A stretch of DNA of 64,000 bases from an uncultured Myxococcales bacterium (GCA_903842345.1 CAIMLR010000026.1:1-64000); one strand, 5' to 3'; numbered from the stretch's first letter, positions 1-8,929 are shown. Program-made: numbers and translations. The notes: generated by a model from the letters alone, not told the origin.

Positions 1-210
1 CCAACCTTTGGCGGTTCGCGGGGTCCTTGGGTCCCGCTCGCCGCGCCGGCCTGGTTGATGTGGGCTTTGCGTGTCGCTGAGCGCGCGCCCAGTTTTCCGC
101 AAAGCACCGCGCCCGACATGCGCGGCAAAAAGGTATTCGTGGATTTGCGACTTTTGCCGCGCGACGCGATGTCGATTCGGAGAAATTCTTTGCCGCCGCG
201 GCCGATCAGC
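1..210. other. Left edge, no gene recognised
   Basis: This edge lies downstream of the minus-strand lipoprotein gene that stops at 211. The open frames crossing it are antisense to that gene and carry no recognisable protein features. I see no convincing terminator, promoter or RNA gene here. Confidence 0.5.
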
Positions 211-828
211 CTAGTCGACCTTGCGGTGAATGACCGACACCGCATCCAGATCAAAGCCGGCGCCCGGCGGATCCACGGGGTTGTGCCCGCTATCGCGAAT
301 TCGCACGTACCGGGCGGTCGTCATCGTCACATCCGCAAGATCAAAGGCATCGCCGCCGGCGCGCACGGGGTCGGTCGGATCCACGCCATTCTCCGCGTTC
401 GCCAGCACCGCGCGGACGCCTGCGCAATCCGGATAGTCATGGGCCTTGTCCTGCCACGCGCACGGCCATTCGCGCCACGTGACGCCGTCCTCGCTCACCG
501 CCACAAAGCCCGGTTCCTGCCAGCCGGGAAACGGGTTCTCGAAGACGATGAAATCTGGCCCCGGCCCGTCGACGATCTGCATGCCGTCAAAAGCCAGCAC
601 AATCTCCCCGCCTGTCCCAAGCGACACGACGTCCAGACTGCCCGCATCGCTGCCCGCGCCATCGGGCGGCCCCAGCACCACGTCGGGCATCTTCGCCTGC
701 CCAAAAGTCGCCCCCGGCCCCGGCTTGAACGACACCACGCGGTTGGCAAACGGCGCCGGCTGGGTGTCCGCCGGCAAGCCCGTCGCGCAGCCCATCAACA
801 GCAATACGGGCAGGAACGCTTGCCTCAT
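211..828 (-). CDS. Predicted surface lipoprotein (205 aa)
   Basis: The frame is open further upstream, but the start at 828 gives a short leader ending in LLMGC, a lipobox with Cys at about residue 14, and makes a 4-bp ATGA overlap with the stop of the upstream lipoprotein gene. The mature part has the pattern VLGPPDGAG, SLDVVSLGTGGEI and DGPGPDFIVFENPF, which I recognise from secreted cell-surface proteins of myxobacteria and other environmental bacteria; I know no enzymatic function for it. Residues near the C-terminus (ARYVRIRDSG) resemble the edge of a discoidin-like beta sandwich, so a glycan- or surface-binding role is possible but inferred. It is probably cotranslated with the duplicated lipoprotein just upstream. 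Confidence 0.8.
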   Translation of the reverse strand: MRQAFLPVLLLMGCATGLPADTQPAPFANRVVSFKPGPGATFGQAKMPDVVLGPPDGAGSDAGSLDVVSLGTGGEIVLAFDGMQIVDGPGPDFIVFENPFPGWQEPGFVAVSEDGVTWREWPCAWQDKAHDYPDCAGVRAVLANAENGVDPTDPVRAGGDAFDLADVTMTTARYVRIRDSGHNPVDPPGAGFDLDAVSVIHRKVD

Positions 829-1649
829 TGTGGCGTCAACTTGGTCCAGGAGAAGCCGCCACAGCCGGACTTGTCCGGTGCGCTGTCGTCGGCGGTCTTG
901 GTCGTGGCGGCGGCGAGCTCGGCGCTGTCCAGGCCGTAGTCCACGGTGCACGTGTAGAAGCTGCCGGCGACCGGCGCCGTCCAGACCACTTTGCTGAACT
1001 TCGACGGATTGTACTTGTCATCCGCGGCGTTCTGCGTGATGGCGACGCGCTTGGCGTTGTCGTACTGGAACAGCCACGCGGTGTCCCAGAAGCGGCTCGT
1101 GATGACCGACTTGCCGCCAAAGTCGTCCTTGTAGGTGCCGGCGATCTCGATCGCGACCGCGCTGGTCAGCTTTGTCCACGAGAAGCCGCCGCAGCCGGAC
1201 TTGTCGGGCGCGCTGTCGTCGGCGGTCTTGGTCGTCGCGCTGGCCAGCTCCGCGCTGGCGAGGCCGTAGTCAACCATGCACGTGTAGAAGGCGCCGTCCT
1301 TGGGCGCTGTCCAGACGATCTTGTTGAATTTCAGAGGGCTGTACTTGTCGGTGGCGGGATTTTGGGTGATGGCGAAGCGTTTGCCGGCATCCTGGGAGAG
1401 GATGGCCATTTCGTCCCACTGACTCGCCGTGATCTCGCTGTAGCCGCCGAAGTTGCTCGCCCACACGCCGATGATGCCCGCGGACGCGGTCGTGTCCCCG
1501 CTCGCGTCGCTGCTCGTGTCGCTGCTGCCGGCGTCACCAGCGTTCGAGGCTGTGGTGGTACCGCACGCGGCGAGCGCGCAGGTGGCAAACAGGAAGGTGA
1601 AATTGCGAAAAAGGGCCACGGGAACCTCGCGCCAGGACAGTTGCAGCAT
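825..1649 (-). CDS. Lipoprotein with two tandem 104-aa repeats (274 aa)
   Basis: The start at 1649 is chosen because the sequence following it is a lipoprotein leader (FATCALAAC, Cys at about residue 29); a GTG ten codons later is an alternative. A Gly/Ser/Asp/Thr linker (residues 30-58) leads into two repeats, residues 59-162 and 169-272. Both contain an FGG motif, an IT..(F/Q)W motif, AITQN, VWTAP, a Cys in FYTC, and the same ending, in which SGCGGFSWTKLT is identical. The conserved Cys pairs (FYTC and SGCGG) could form one disulfide per repeat. The stop overlaps the next lipoprotein start by ATGA. I do not recognise an enzymatic family; a surface or secreted binding role is inference. Confidence 0.8.
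   Translation of the reverse strand: MLQLSWREVPVALFRNFTFLFATCALAACGTTTASNAGDAGSSDTSSDASGDTTASAGIIGVWASNFGGYSEITASQWDEMAILSQDAGKRFAITQNPATDKYSPLKFNKIVWTAPKDGAFYTCMVDYGLASAELASATTKTADDSAPDKSGCGGFSWTKLTSAVAIEIAGTYKDDFGGKSVITSRFWDTAWLFQYDNAKRVAITQNAADDKYNPSKFSKVVWTAPVAGSFYTCTVDYGLDSAELAAATTKTADDSAPDKSGCGGFSWTKLTPQ
834..1475 (-). repeat. Intragenic tandem duplication, 330-bp period
   Basis: The two protein repeats correspond to DNA at 1164-1475 and 834-1145, offset by 330 bp. Similarity is strongest at the 3-prime ends of the units, where the DNA is almost identical over about 60 bp, while the 5-prime halves have diverged. This suggests an in-frame duplication followed by uneven divergence or partial gene conversion. 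Confidence 0.8.
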
Positions 1650-2013
1650 CGGCAACCCCTTGAACTGGACGCGAGGCAGACCACGTGCGTGGCTCACCTG
1701 TCGGGACACAAACCGCGCTTGGCCGGGCCAAGGCGTATTTGCGAGCCGCTCCCCTTTGACAGCCGGATGGCCGTCACCTCGAGGGCGCGAAAAGCTCAAG
1801 GGGAGTTCCCGACTTACGCTCTTGGCCTGGCGACCACGAGCGCTCACGGTTGCGGGTCAGCGCCGGAATTGCACCGGACTTCCTCCCAAGTCGCATCGGC
1901 ATTCGATCGACTTGCAAAGAGGCTATTGAGGTTGCGCCCAGCCGTCAAGACAGGGCACGATACGGCCCCGTCGACGGACACCGCGTCGCCGATCGCGCCC
2001 AAAGGAGCTCTGG
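1650..2013. other. Divergent intergenic region
   Basis: This 364-bp stretch separates the minus-strand lipoprotein pair from the plus-strand carboxylase operon and should hold both promoters. I could not find a -35/-10 pair that I trust. A good ribosome binding site, AAAGGAG, sits seven bases before the accC start. No protein with recognisable features is encoded here. Confidence 0.5.
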
Positions 2014-3501
2014 ATGCCCAAAGTCCTCATCGCCAACCGCGGCGAAATCGCCTGTCGCGTCATTCGCGCCTGCCGCGAGCTCGGCTTGGGCACGGTCGCG
2101 GTCTACTCCGACGCCGATCGCAATGCCCGGCACGTTTGGCTTGCCGACGAAGCCGTGCGCCTGGGCCCGCCGCCGTCCAAGGATTCCTACCTGCGCGGCG
2201 ATCTCGTCCTTGCCGCGGCCAAGCAGACCGGCGCGACGCTGATCCATCCCGGCTACGGCTTCCTGAGCGAGAACCACGTGTTTCGCGAAGAGTGCGAAGC
2301 CGCAGGTGTGACGTTCATCGGCCCGGGCGCGTACGCCATGCGGCAAATGGGCGTGAAGACGACCGCGCGACAGACGATGCATGCGGCGGGCGTGCCGGTG
2401 GTGCCGGGTTCGCTTGAGCCGATCGCGACGCTGGCGGAAGCCCAGAAACTGTGCGCGGAGATCGGCTACCCGGTGATGTTGAAGGCCGCGTCGGGCGGCG
2501 GCGGGCGCGGCATTCGCATCCTGCACAACCCGGCTGAGCTTCCCGCGGGCTTTGAAGGCGCACAGCGGGAGGCCGGCGCGTACTTTGGCGACGCGACGGT
2601 GTACATCGAAAAGGCGATCCTCAACCCGCGCCACATCGAGATCCAGGTGCTCGCAGACACGCACGGCAACACGATTCACCTGTTTGAGCGCGAATGCTCC
2701 GTACAGCGCCGCAACCAGAAGATCATCGAGGAATCGCCGGCAGCACACCTGAGCCAGTCGACTCGGCTGAAGATGGGCGCGATGGCGGTCAAGGCGGCGC
2801 AGGCCGTGCAATACGTCGGCGCAGGAACGATTGAGTGCCTCGTGGACGAGCACGAGAATTTCTACTTCATGGAAATGAACACGCGCCTGCAGGTTGAGCA
2901 TCCGGTGACGGAACTGGCGACCGGCGTCGACATCGTGTACGAACAGCTGCGCGTCGCGATGGGCGAGAAGCTGTCGGTGACGCAGGCCGACATCGTGCAG
3001 CGCGGCCACGCGATTGAATGCCGGATCTACGCGGAGGATCCGTCGCGTGGTTTTGTGCCGGCGCCCGGTCCGCTGCTCGTGTACCGGCCGCCGATGGGTC
3101 CGGGGCTGCGGATCGACGACGGTTTTGGCGAAGGCGATGAGATTCCGCGCTTCTACGACTCCATGATTGCCAAGCTTTCCGCCTGGGCGCCGGATCGGCC
3201 ACGCGCGATTGCGCGGATGGACGCGGCGCTGGAACGCTTTGAGATCGCGGGATTCGCCCACAACATCGAGCATTTGCGGCAAGTGCTCGGCAGCGATGCC
3301 TTCCAGGTCGGTCCGTACACCACGGGCTTGGTGGCCTCGCTCCCGGCGCTGCGGACGACGCCGGACGACGACGAGTTGGCGAGCGCCTTTGCGGCGATTC
3401 ACACGCACCGGCAGCGGCAGTCGCAGCAGCCGCAGACGACGGGAAGTGGCGAGAGCCTCTGGCAGCAAACGGCGCGGCACGGCAGCCTGCGCGCACGGTA
3501 A
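2014..3501 (+). CDS. accC: Biotin carboxylase subunit of acyl-CoA carboxylase
   Basis: Catalyses ATP- and bicarbonate-dependent carboxylation of biotin on a carrier protein, the first half-reaction of acetyl- or propionyl-CoA carboxylase. The 495-aa protein opens with the typical KVLIANRGEIACRVIRA segment. It has the ATP-grasp glycine-rich loop GGGGRG (161-166) after Lys158, the HIEIQVL strand (207-213), ECSVQRRNQK (228-237), and the catalytic EMNTRLQVEHPVTE segment (287-300) with Arg291. It is somewhat longer than stand-alone AccC (about 450 aa). The C-terminal extension resembles that of alpha subunits of propionyl/acyl-CoA carboxylases but lacks the carrier domain, which is encoded by the next gene 9 bp downstream. 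No carboxyltransferase gene is in the window, so acetyl versus propionyl specificity is undecided. Confidence 0.93.
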   Translation: MPKVLIANRGEIACRVIRACRELGLGTVAVYSDADRNARHVWLADEAVRLGPPPSKDSYLRGDLVLAAAKQTGATLIHPGYGFLSENHVFREECEAAGVTFIGPGAYAMRQMGVKTTARQTMHAAGVPVVPGSLEPIATLAEAQKLCAEIGYPVMLKAASGGGGRGIRILHNPAELPAGFEGAQREAGAYFGDATVYIEKAILNPRHIEIQVLADTHGNTIHLFERECSVQRRNQKIIEESPAAHLSQSTRLKMGAMAVKAAQAVQYVGAGTIECLVDEHENFYFMEMNTRLQVEHPVTELATGVDIVYEQLRVAMGEKLSVTQADIVQRGHAIECRIYAEDPSRGFVPAPGPLLVYRPPMGPGLRIDDGFGEGDEIPRFYDSMIAKLSAWAPDRPRAIARMDAALERFEIAGFAHNIEHLRQVLGSDAFQVGPYTTGLVASLPALRTTPDDDELASAFAAIHTHRQRQSQQPQTTGSGESLWQQTARHGSLRAR

Positions 3502-3510
3502 GGAACGGCA

Positions 3511-4029
3511 ATGGCGACGGAATACCGCGTCAAGCGCGGCGACAAGATCGAGAGCGTGACCATCGTGGAGGACCGCGGTGAGACGGTGATCGTGGAGATC
3601 GACGGGCGGCGTCTGGAGTTGGCGGTGAACCCGCTGCCTGATGGCCGGACCGCGGTGGCGACGAGCGAGCGGCGCGTGGCGTTGCGGGCGTTGCCGACCA
3701 AGGCAGGGCTGCTGATTGTCGACACGCACATGCAGCGGACGTTTGAGGTCGAGGACGCGCGCGTCAGCTGGCTCACCAGCGCGAATGCCGGCAAGGGCGC
3801 CGCGGGTGGGCGCGTGACGGCTTCAATGCCCGGACGCGTCGTGCGCGTGCCCGTGATCCTGGACGAGATCGTGCCGCCCGGTGGCGTTGTCGCCGTCCTG
3901 GAAGCGATGAAGATGGAGAACGATGTGCGCGCGCCCGGTGGCGGTCGGGTCGTGGAGATCGCCGTGAAAGAAGGCGCGGACGTTGAGAGCGGCGCGCTGT
4001 TGGTCCGCCTGGAACCGATCCATGAGTGA
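3511..4029 (+). CDS. Biotin carboxyl carrier protein
   Basis: A 172-aa carrier subunit. Residues about 100-170 form a biotinyl domain with the motif EAMKMEN (131-137); Lys134 is the predicted biotinylation site. The first 90 residues are beta-rich and lack the Ala/Pro linker of E. coli AccB, resembling instead the region before the biotinyl domain in propionyl-CoA carboxylase alpha chains. The gene follows the biotin carboxylase by 9 bp with AAGGAA upstream of its ATG, so the two probably make one complex. The last 8 bp overlap the prmA start. I infer a split alpha subunit of an acyl-CoA carboxylase rather than a classical AccB. Confidence 0.9.
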   Translation: MATEYRVKRGDKIESVTIVEDRGETVIVEIDGRRLELAVNPLPDGRTAVATSERRVALRALPTKAGLLIVDTHMQRTFEVEDARVSWLTSANAGKGAAGGRVTASMPGRVVRVPVILDEIVPPGGVVAVLEAMKMENDVRAPGGGRVVEIAVKEGADVESGALLVRLEPIHE

Positions 4030-4924
4030 AAGCATTGAGAGCGTCGCGCTGCAACTGACCGTCCCGGAGACAGCCGTCGATGGCCTGACCGGCCTGTGCT
4101 GGCTCCTGTCGCCGCGCGGCGTGCTGCTCGAGGACGCGTTTACGCTGGGCAGCGACACCCTGCCTGTCGGCCAGACGCGCATGACGCTGTATGTCCCGCC
4201 GGAGGAAGCGGAATCCGCGCAGGCGTTGCTGAGGAGCGAGTGTGCCGCGGCGCACATTCCCGCCGCGCTCAGCCAGACACCGTTGCCGCACGAAGACTGG
4301 AATCGCGTGTGGAAGCTGCACTACAAGCCGTTCAACCTCGGCCACCATCTGCGGATTGAGCCCGCCTGGATGGTCGAGCCGGAGCAGCCGGGGATGGTGC
4401 GGCTGATCGTCGATCCCGGCCTGGCGTTTGGCACGGGCACGCACGAGACCACGCGGCTCTGCCTGCAGGCCGTGGAGAAGTGGGCGGCGGGGCAGACGGG
4501 CAAGCTGGCTGAAGTGGCGATGCTGGACGTGGGCACGGGCTCGGGCGTGCTGGCGATCCTGGCGGTGCGGCTCGGCGTTGGGCGCGCGGTGGGCACGGAG
4601 ATCGAGCGGGACGCGGTGGCAAGCGCCCAGCGGAACCTGGAACTGAACGGCGTGACGGACCGCGTAACCCTGCACCACACGGGCGATCCGCGCGACGTGG
4701 CCGGGAAATTCCAGCTCGTTGTCGCCAACATCCTGTCGTCCGTGCTGCTGCCGATGGCGCCCAATCTCGCGCGGAAAGTCGCGCCGCACGGGACGCTCAT
4801 CCTCTCCGGGCTGCTGGCGCGCGAGCTGCCGGTGGTGACGGCCGCGTATCAGCGGCACGGCCTGGAGCCCCTTGAACACGTGACGGAAAATGGCTGGGCC
4901 GCGCTGACGCTGCGCCGACCGTAG
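4022..4924 (+). CDS. prmA: Ribosomal protein L11 methyltransferase
   Basis: SAM-dependent trimethylation of ribosomal protein L11. The ATG at 4022 lies inside the carrier-protein gene (8-bp overlap) and gives a 300-aa protein of normal family length. PrmA hallmarks are visible: GTGTHETT (137-144) preceded by DPGLAF, the SAM-binding DVGTGSGVLAI (169-179), and the ANIL motif (235-238) in place of NPPY. The N-terminal 90 residues correspond to the L11-recognition domain. Cotranscription with carboxylase genes and the following rsmE groups two translation-related methyltransferases. The frame extends 39 bp upstream, but the overlapping start fits the family N-terminus better. Confidence 0.92.
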   Translation: MSESIESVALQLTVPETAVDGLTGLCWLLSPRGVLLEDAFTLGSDTLPVGQTRMTLYVPPEEAESAQALLRSECAAAHIPAALSQTPLPHEDWNRVWKLHYKPFNLGHHLRIEPAWMVEPEQPGMVRLIVDPGLAFGTGTHETTRLCLQAVEKWAAGQTGKLAEVAMLDVGTGSGVLAILAVRLGVGRAVGTEIERDAVASAQRNLELNGVTDRVTLHHTGDPRDVAGKFQLVVANILSSVLLPMAPNLARKVAPHGTLILSGLLARELPVVTAAYQRHGLEPLEHVTENGWAALTLRRP

Positions 4925-4933
4925 AGGGGTCCA

Positions 4934-5620
4934 ATGCGCCACCTGTTGCACCCGCTGCCGAACAACGCCGCGGAGATCGCGGTCGACACCGCCGTTCGTC
5001 ATCGCCTGAAACGCGTGCTCCGGCTGGACGATGGCGCGCCGCTGATCCTGTGCGACGGCGCGTTCCGCACGCAGGCCGTCACGTGGCATGGCGACCACTT
5101 TGCCGCGGTCGCTCCGGCGCTGGTTCACGCGCCCGTGGAGCCGCAGCTGCACCTCGCCGTCGGCGTGCTGAAAGGGGAACGGCAGGATTGGCTCGTGGAG
5201 AAAGCGGCCGAACTCGGCGTGGACGAGTTTGTGCCGCTGCTGCTGGACCACGGCGTCGTGCGGGTGCATGACCGTGCGGACAAGCAGGCGCGGTGGCAGG
5301 CAATCGCCGACGGCGCGCTGGAGCAGTGCGGGCGGACATGGCGGATGCGGGTCGTGCTGCCCATGACGCTGAGTGAGTGGCTGCCGGGGCCGCAGTGCTA
5401 CTTTGCCGACGAGACGGGCGGCGCGTCCTGGCGGGATGCGACGGCGACACACGACGTGCTGCCCTGGCGCGTGGCCGTGGGTCCCGAAGGCGGCTGGTCG
5501 GCCAAAGAGCGGACGTTGTTTGGCAATTTTCAGACTCAAGCGATTTCTCTGGGGCCTTTGGTCCTGCGCGCGGAGACCGCCGGCCTGACCGTGGCGGCAA
5601 TTGCCCGCGGACAGGCGTAG
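4934..5620 (+). CDS. rsmE: 16S rRNA (uracil1498-N3)-methyltransferase
   Basis: SPOUT-class methyltransferase modifying U1498 of 16S rRNA. The 228-aa protein has an N-terminal PUA-like part with HRLKRVLRLDDG (residues 23-34). It then shows KGERQDWLVEKAAELGVDEF (80-99), VGPEGGW (182-188) and LGPLVLRAETA (206-216), which form the knotted SAM site. GAGGGG precedes the ATG by five bases. It follows prmA by 9 bp and closes this operon. Length and motif order match the family; I see nothing unusual. Confidence 0.93.
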   Translation: MRHLLHPLPNNAAEIAVDTAVRHRLKRVLRLDDGAPLILCDGAFRTQAVTWHGDHFAAVAPALVHAPVEPQLHLAVGVLKGERQDWLVEKAAELGVDEFVPLLLDHGVVRVHDRADKQARWQAIADGALEQCGRTWRMRVVLPMTLSEWLPGPQCYFADETGGASWRDATATHDVLPWRVAVGPEGGWSAKERTLFGNFQTQAISLGPLVLRAETAGLTVAAIARGQA

Positions 5621-5973
5621 TTGCCTCGACGGCTCCGCCAAAACCGGCGAAAGAGGCCCGATCCGGACGTGACCTCACGCCATGATCGCGACCGTCTGGT
5701 GAGCACCGGATTCTGTCAACTCGGATTGCAACACATGGATATTTAGTCGGTTTTAGAAAACGTGCAAAGCCGCCTGACGCGCTGCGTCACGACGATTCGA
5801 CCGACTCGCAACATTCCGTATTTGCTGTTTTTTTCGCGACAATCGGCAAAAATCTTGACACCAAACACGAAGTCAATTGCCACCGAGCGATTCCTTGGAG
5901 TAAGGTTGCCGTGGTCTTTGAGCGCGCAACATCGCACTTTTCGCGATAAAGCCGAATCAAGACACGGAGTTCA
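5621..5973 (+). promoter_or_regulatory. AT-rich leader upstream of the murein endopeptidase gene
   Basis: About 350 bp without a gene. From roughly 5700 to 5960 the G+C content falls to about 40-45 percent, against about two thirds in the surrounding genes. A perfect TTGACA occurs at 5855-5860, but no good -10 lies 16-18 bp beyond it, so I do not call a precise promoter. CGGAG precedes the start at 5974. The region probably carries the promoter and possibly sites for nucleoid-associated proteins. Confidence 0.5.
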
Positions 5974-7002
5974 ATGACGTTTCGCAAAAACATCTCTGTG
6001 CTGATGACTGCCCTGACGGCGCTCCTGCCGGCAGTTCCAGTCCTCGCACGCGGTGGCAATGCGCCGACAGTGGCGACCCGCGAAGCAACGGCAGAGTCCG
6101 TTGGAACGGGTGAGGAAGATGATGGTGCGCTCTTTGATGCCGCCGCCACCGCTGAACTGAAATTGCCCAATGGCCAGCGCTGGACGCCCGATGACGTGGG
6201 TCCACCCGCGGCTGGCGGGGCCTTCGTGGGTCCACAGGAAATGCCGAACCGCGCGATGCGTTCAGCCGTCCGTGAAGCCGCGTACACCGTCAAGGCCGGC
6301 GATACGTTGCGGGCGGTCGCCTATCGCTACCTGATGTCGCCCGCGGCTGTCGCGGTCCTCAACAACCTCGCGTTCGACGGCCAGCACGATCCACAGCTGA
6401 AGGTCGGCCAAGTCCTCACGCTGCCCATTCTTTCCGGTGCGCCGATTGGCTTCAAGGAAGGCGAGCAACTGACGAGCGGTCCGGGCATCGCGGCGACCAA
6501 GACGGACGACTCCAACTGGGGCCGACCGGAGATGGTGCAGATCCTGCGCACGGCGTTTCGCGAGATGGCCAAGCGCTGGCCGCAGAAGCATCCGGTGTTG
6601 ATCGGTTCGCTCTCCCGTCCCGGTGGCGGCCGCCTGGGCCACCACAAGTCGCACCGCTCGGGGCAGGATGTCGACATCGGGTACCTGACCAATAGCGCCA
6701 ACCGCGACCGCTGGGGCAAGCCGACCGTGGACGAAATCGACTGGCAGCGCATGTGGTTTGTCGTCGACACGCTGGAGCGGTCCGGCCAGCTCGCGGCGAT
6801 CTTCATGGCGCCGCAGTTGCAGCGCAAGCTCTACCAGTACGCCGCGGCGCACGGTGAGACTGAAGCGCGCTTGGAGCACCTGTTCCAATTCGGCCCCAAA
6901 GGCAGTCACGGCGACACGCTCATTCGCAACGCCGCTGGCCACCGGGACCATTTCCACGTCCGCTTCATCACGGCGCGCGACATGGGCGGCCGCGACGCCT
7001 GA
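5974..7002 (+). CDS. LysM domain plus M74 murein endopeptidase (MepA-like)
   Basis: A predicted periplasmic peptidoglycan hydrolase of 342 aa. Residues 1-25 form a signal peptide. A low-complexity stretch leads to a LysM domain at about 104-151 (YTVKAGDTLRAVAYRYL) that should anchor the enzyme to peptidoglycan. The C-terminal half (about 180-338) matches the penicillin-insensitive murein endopeptidase family: SHRSGQDVD (226-234) supplies His227 and Asp234, and HFH (326-328) supplies the remaining zinc His. The family cleaves the D-Ala-meso-DAP cross-link. The LysM fusion distinguishes it from E. coli MepA. It stands alone behind an AT-rich leader and converges on the minus-strand hydrolase. 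Confidence 0.88.
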   Translation: MTFRKNISVLMTALTALLPAVPVLARGGNAPTVATREATAESVGTGEEDDGALFDAAATAELKLPNGQRWTPDDVGPPAAGGAFVGPQEMPNRAMRSAVREAAYTVKAGDTLRAVAYRYLMSPAAVAVLNNLAFDGQHDPQLKVGQVLTLPILSGAPIGFKEGEQLTSGPGIAATKTDDSNWGRPEMVQILRTAFREMAKRWPQKHPVLIGSLSRPGGGRLGHHKSHRSGQDVDIGYLTNSANRDRWGKPTVDEIDWQRMWFVVDTLERSGQLAAIFMAPQLQRKLYQYAAAHGETEARLEHLFQFGPKGSHGDTLIRNAAGHRDHFHVRFITARDMGGRDA

Positions 7003-7010
7003 ATCGGCAG

Positions 7011-7784
7011 CTACCGACCGTCCCTGAGCCAATCGACAACGCGCTGCACGACGTATGGCCCCGCGTCTGTGCGCGGCAGCAAATGTCCGGCATTGGCAAC
7101 GATTTCCACACACGCCGCGGCGCCGAGAAGCCGCCGAGCGACCGCGCACGCGGGTTCACACGGAATCGTCTGGTCCGCTGAACCGTGCAGGACGAGCGCC
7201 GGCATCGGCGGCGTCAACGCGACGACCAAGTCGAGCAGCGCCAGGAACGACTGCGTCGCCCGCAGCGGAATCGCCTGATAGCACGGCGGCTTCTGGCCGT
7301 TGGCGAGGACGGGATCCTGCTTGCCCAGCACTTCCGGCCAGCCAAGGCGCGCCAGCACCGCCAGCGGAACCCGCTGCCACGGCGGCAAGTGAAGCGCCGG
7401 GGCGAGCAGCGCGACGCGGCCAAGGCGCTCCGGCGGGCGATTCCGCGCGACCAGCAGCGTCAGCAGCGCGCCCATGGACAGCCCCACGTGGTGGACGCGA
7501 TCGCAGCGCGCGTCCAGCCAAGCCAGCGCGTCTTCGGTCGATTTCTGCCAGTCGTGCCAATTTGTCTCGTTCAGCGCCTGCACGGACGTTGCGTGGCCCG
7601 CCAGGACCGGCATCGCCACCGTGTATCCCAGGCGCGCGAGCGCGTCGCACACAGGCGCAACCTCCCACGGCGAGCCGGTGAACCCGTGCAGGATCAGCAC
7701 ACCTTCGCGCCCGCCCGCGATCGCCTGCGGCTCGGCGCCGGGCGGACAGCCGTGGGGCGTTTGCAGGGATTGCGGCAAGTTCAT
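7011..7784 (-). CDS. Alpha/beta hydrolase (carboxylesterase-like)
   Basis: A 257-aa hydrolase with the oxyanion strand LILHGFTGSP (30-39), the nucleophile elbow GLSMG (101-105, Ser103), the acid in HGSADQTIP (Asp204) and the base in NAGH (His234). Size and the HGFTGSPWE motif resemble carboxylesterase Est30/monoacylglycerol-lipase-like enzymes. There is no signal peptide, so it is probably cytoplasmic. The start at 7784 is chosen because it forms an ATGA overlap with the stop of the upstream methyltransferase, although the frame is open further. The substrate is unknown. Confidence 0.85.
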   Translation of the reverse strand: MNLPQSLQTPHGCPPGAEPQAIAGGREGVLILHGFTGSPWEVAPVCDALARLGYTVAMPVLAGHATSVQALNETNWHDWQKSTEDALAWLDARCDRVHHVGLSMGALLTLLVARNRPPERLGRVALLAPALHLPPWQRVPLAVLARLGWPEVLGKQDPVLANGQKPPCYQAIPLRATQSFLALLDLVVALTPPMPALVLHGSADQTIPCEPACAVARRLLGAAACVEIVANAGHLLPRTDAGPYVVQRVVDWLRDGR

Positions 7785-8905
7785 CGCGTTCTCCCGGGCG
7801 CGCGCGCGGCAATCGTGCCTGAGATGAGGTAGAGCGACGCCCCGCCGCAATCGACTTGGCGCGATTTCCCGTCGGCGATCGGCAGCTCACGCAGCGCTTG
7901 CGGCTCCGGCGACAGCACGGCAACGCGGGCGCCGGCGGCGTCGCGCAACAACACTGCGGAGAGCCGCTGCAGGAGCCGCCGCGCCTCATTGCGCCCGCCC
8001 AGCCGCTTGCCCCACGGCGGATTGACGACGACGCACGACGGACGGAACCCGTCGCGCAGCTGGCTCGCAACCTCCGTGTGGCGAAAATCGATCGCCGTCG
8101 CGACACCCGCCCGTTCGGCATTGCGCTGCGCCACGCCCAGCACTTCCGGGTCCAGATCGCCCGCGACGATCGGCCCGCGGGCGAATTGCGGCGCCTCGTA
8201 CGGCACAAATCGCGGCGGCAGGGTCCAGGCGTCAACGTCCCAAGACCGCGAGTGCGCCAGTTGCCGCCACGTCGCGGCCTCGATCGCCAGCGTCCCGCTG
8301 CCACACATCGGATCCCAAAGCGCCTGCGTCCCATCGTAGCCCACCGCGTGGAGCATCGCCGCAGCGACCGTTTCACGCAGCGGCGCGTCGCCCTGCTCTG
8401 TCCGCCAACCGCGCTGGTGCATCGGACGCCCCGCCGCGTCCACGGACACTTCCACTTCAGGACCAGTCACGCGCATCAGCAGCGTCAGCGGCGCGTGCTC
8501 GCCTGCTGGGCGCAGCGCGAGGATCCGCTCCGTCTCGTGCGCCAGCCAGCCGGCACGCGCGGACGTCGCCTTGCGCACTGCCCAACGCACAGTCACCGCC
8601 TGCGGCAGCGGCCAGAGCGCCCATGGCAAGGACGCGAGAAGCCGGCGCAATTCCTGGCCATCGCGCACATCTGCGCGCGCCACCCGCACGTACACGCGCG
8701 CCGCGCAACGCAAAGACGCAGTCACGTGCGCCAGTTCAGACCACGGCACAGCAACGTCCGCGCCGCCCTCGACCGTTTCCGGCTCCAGACCCAACGCGTC
8801 GAGTTCATCCCACACGTCAGGCTCCAAACCGGGCGAGGCGGCGACGAAACAGCGGGCGATTTGGGGGTCGGCAAGTTCTGAAATCATGTGAAGTTGTTGT
8901 GGCAT
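7781..8905 (-). CDS. RlmL-like THUMP rRNA/tRNA guanine N2-methyltransferase
   Basis: A 374-aa class I methyltransferase of the COG0116 type, related to the N-terminal half of RlmKL (23S rRNA G2445). Residues 15-155 look like a ferredoxin-like plus THUMP RNA-binding region, and RGWRTEQGDAPLRETVAAAML (165-185) matches the linker. DPMCGSGT (198-205) is the SAM loop and NPPWGKR (295-301) is the catalytic NPPY-type motif. The exact target base cannot be assigned from sequence. A start at 8887 (MISEL) is possible; neither start has a strong ribosome binding site. It is divergent from the large lipoprotein gene. Confidence 0.82.
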   Translation of the reverse strand: MPQQLHMISELADPQIARCFVAASPGLEPDVWDELDALGLEPETVEGGADVAVPWSELAHVTASLRCAARVYVRVARADVRDGQELRRLLASLPWALWPLPQAVTVRWAVRKATSARAGWLAHETERILALRPAGEHAPLTLLMRVTGPEVEVSVDAAGRPMHQRGWRTEQGDAPLRETVAAAMLHAVGYDGTQALWDPMCGSGTLAIEAATWRQLAHSRSWDVDAWTLPPRFVPYEAPQFARGPIVAGDLDPEVLGVAQRNAERAGVATAIDFRHTEVASQLRDGFRPSCVVVNPPWGKRLGGRNEARRLLQRLSAVLLRDAAGARVAVLSPEPQALRELPIADGKSRQVDCGGASLYLISGTIAARAPGRTR

Positions 8906-8929
8906 GGCGCGGCGTACGCAAAAGGACGT

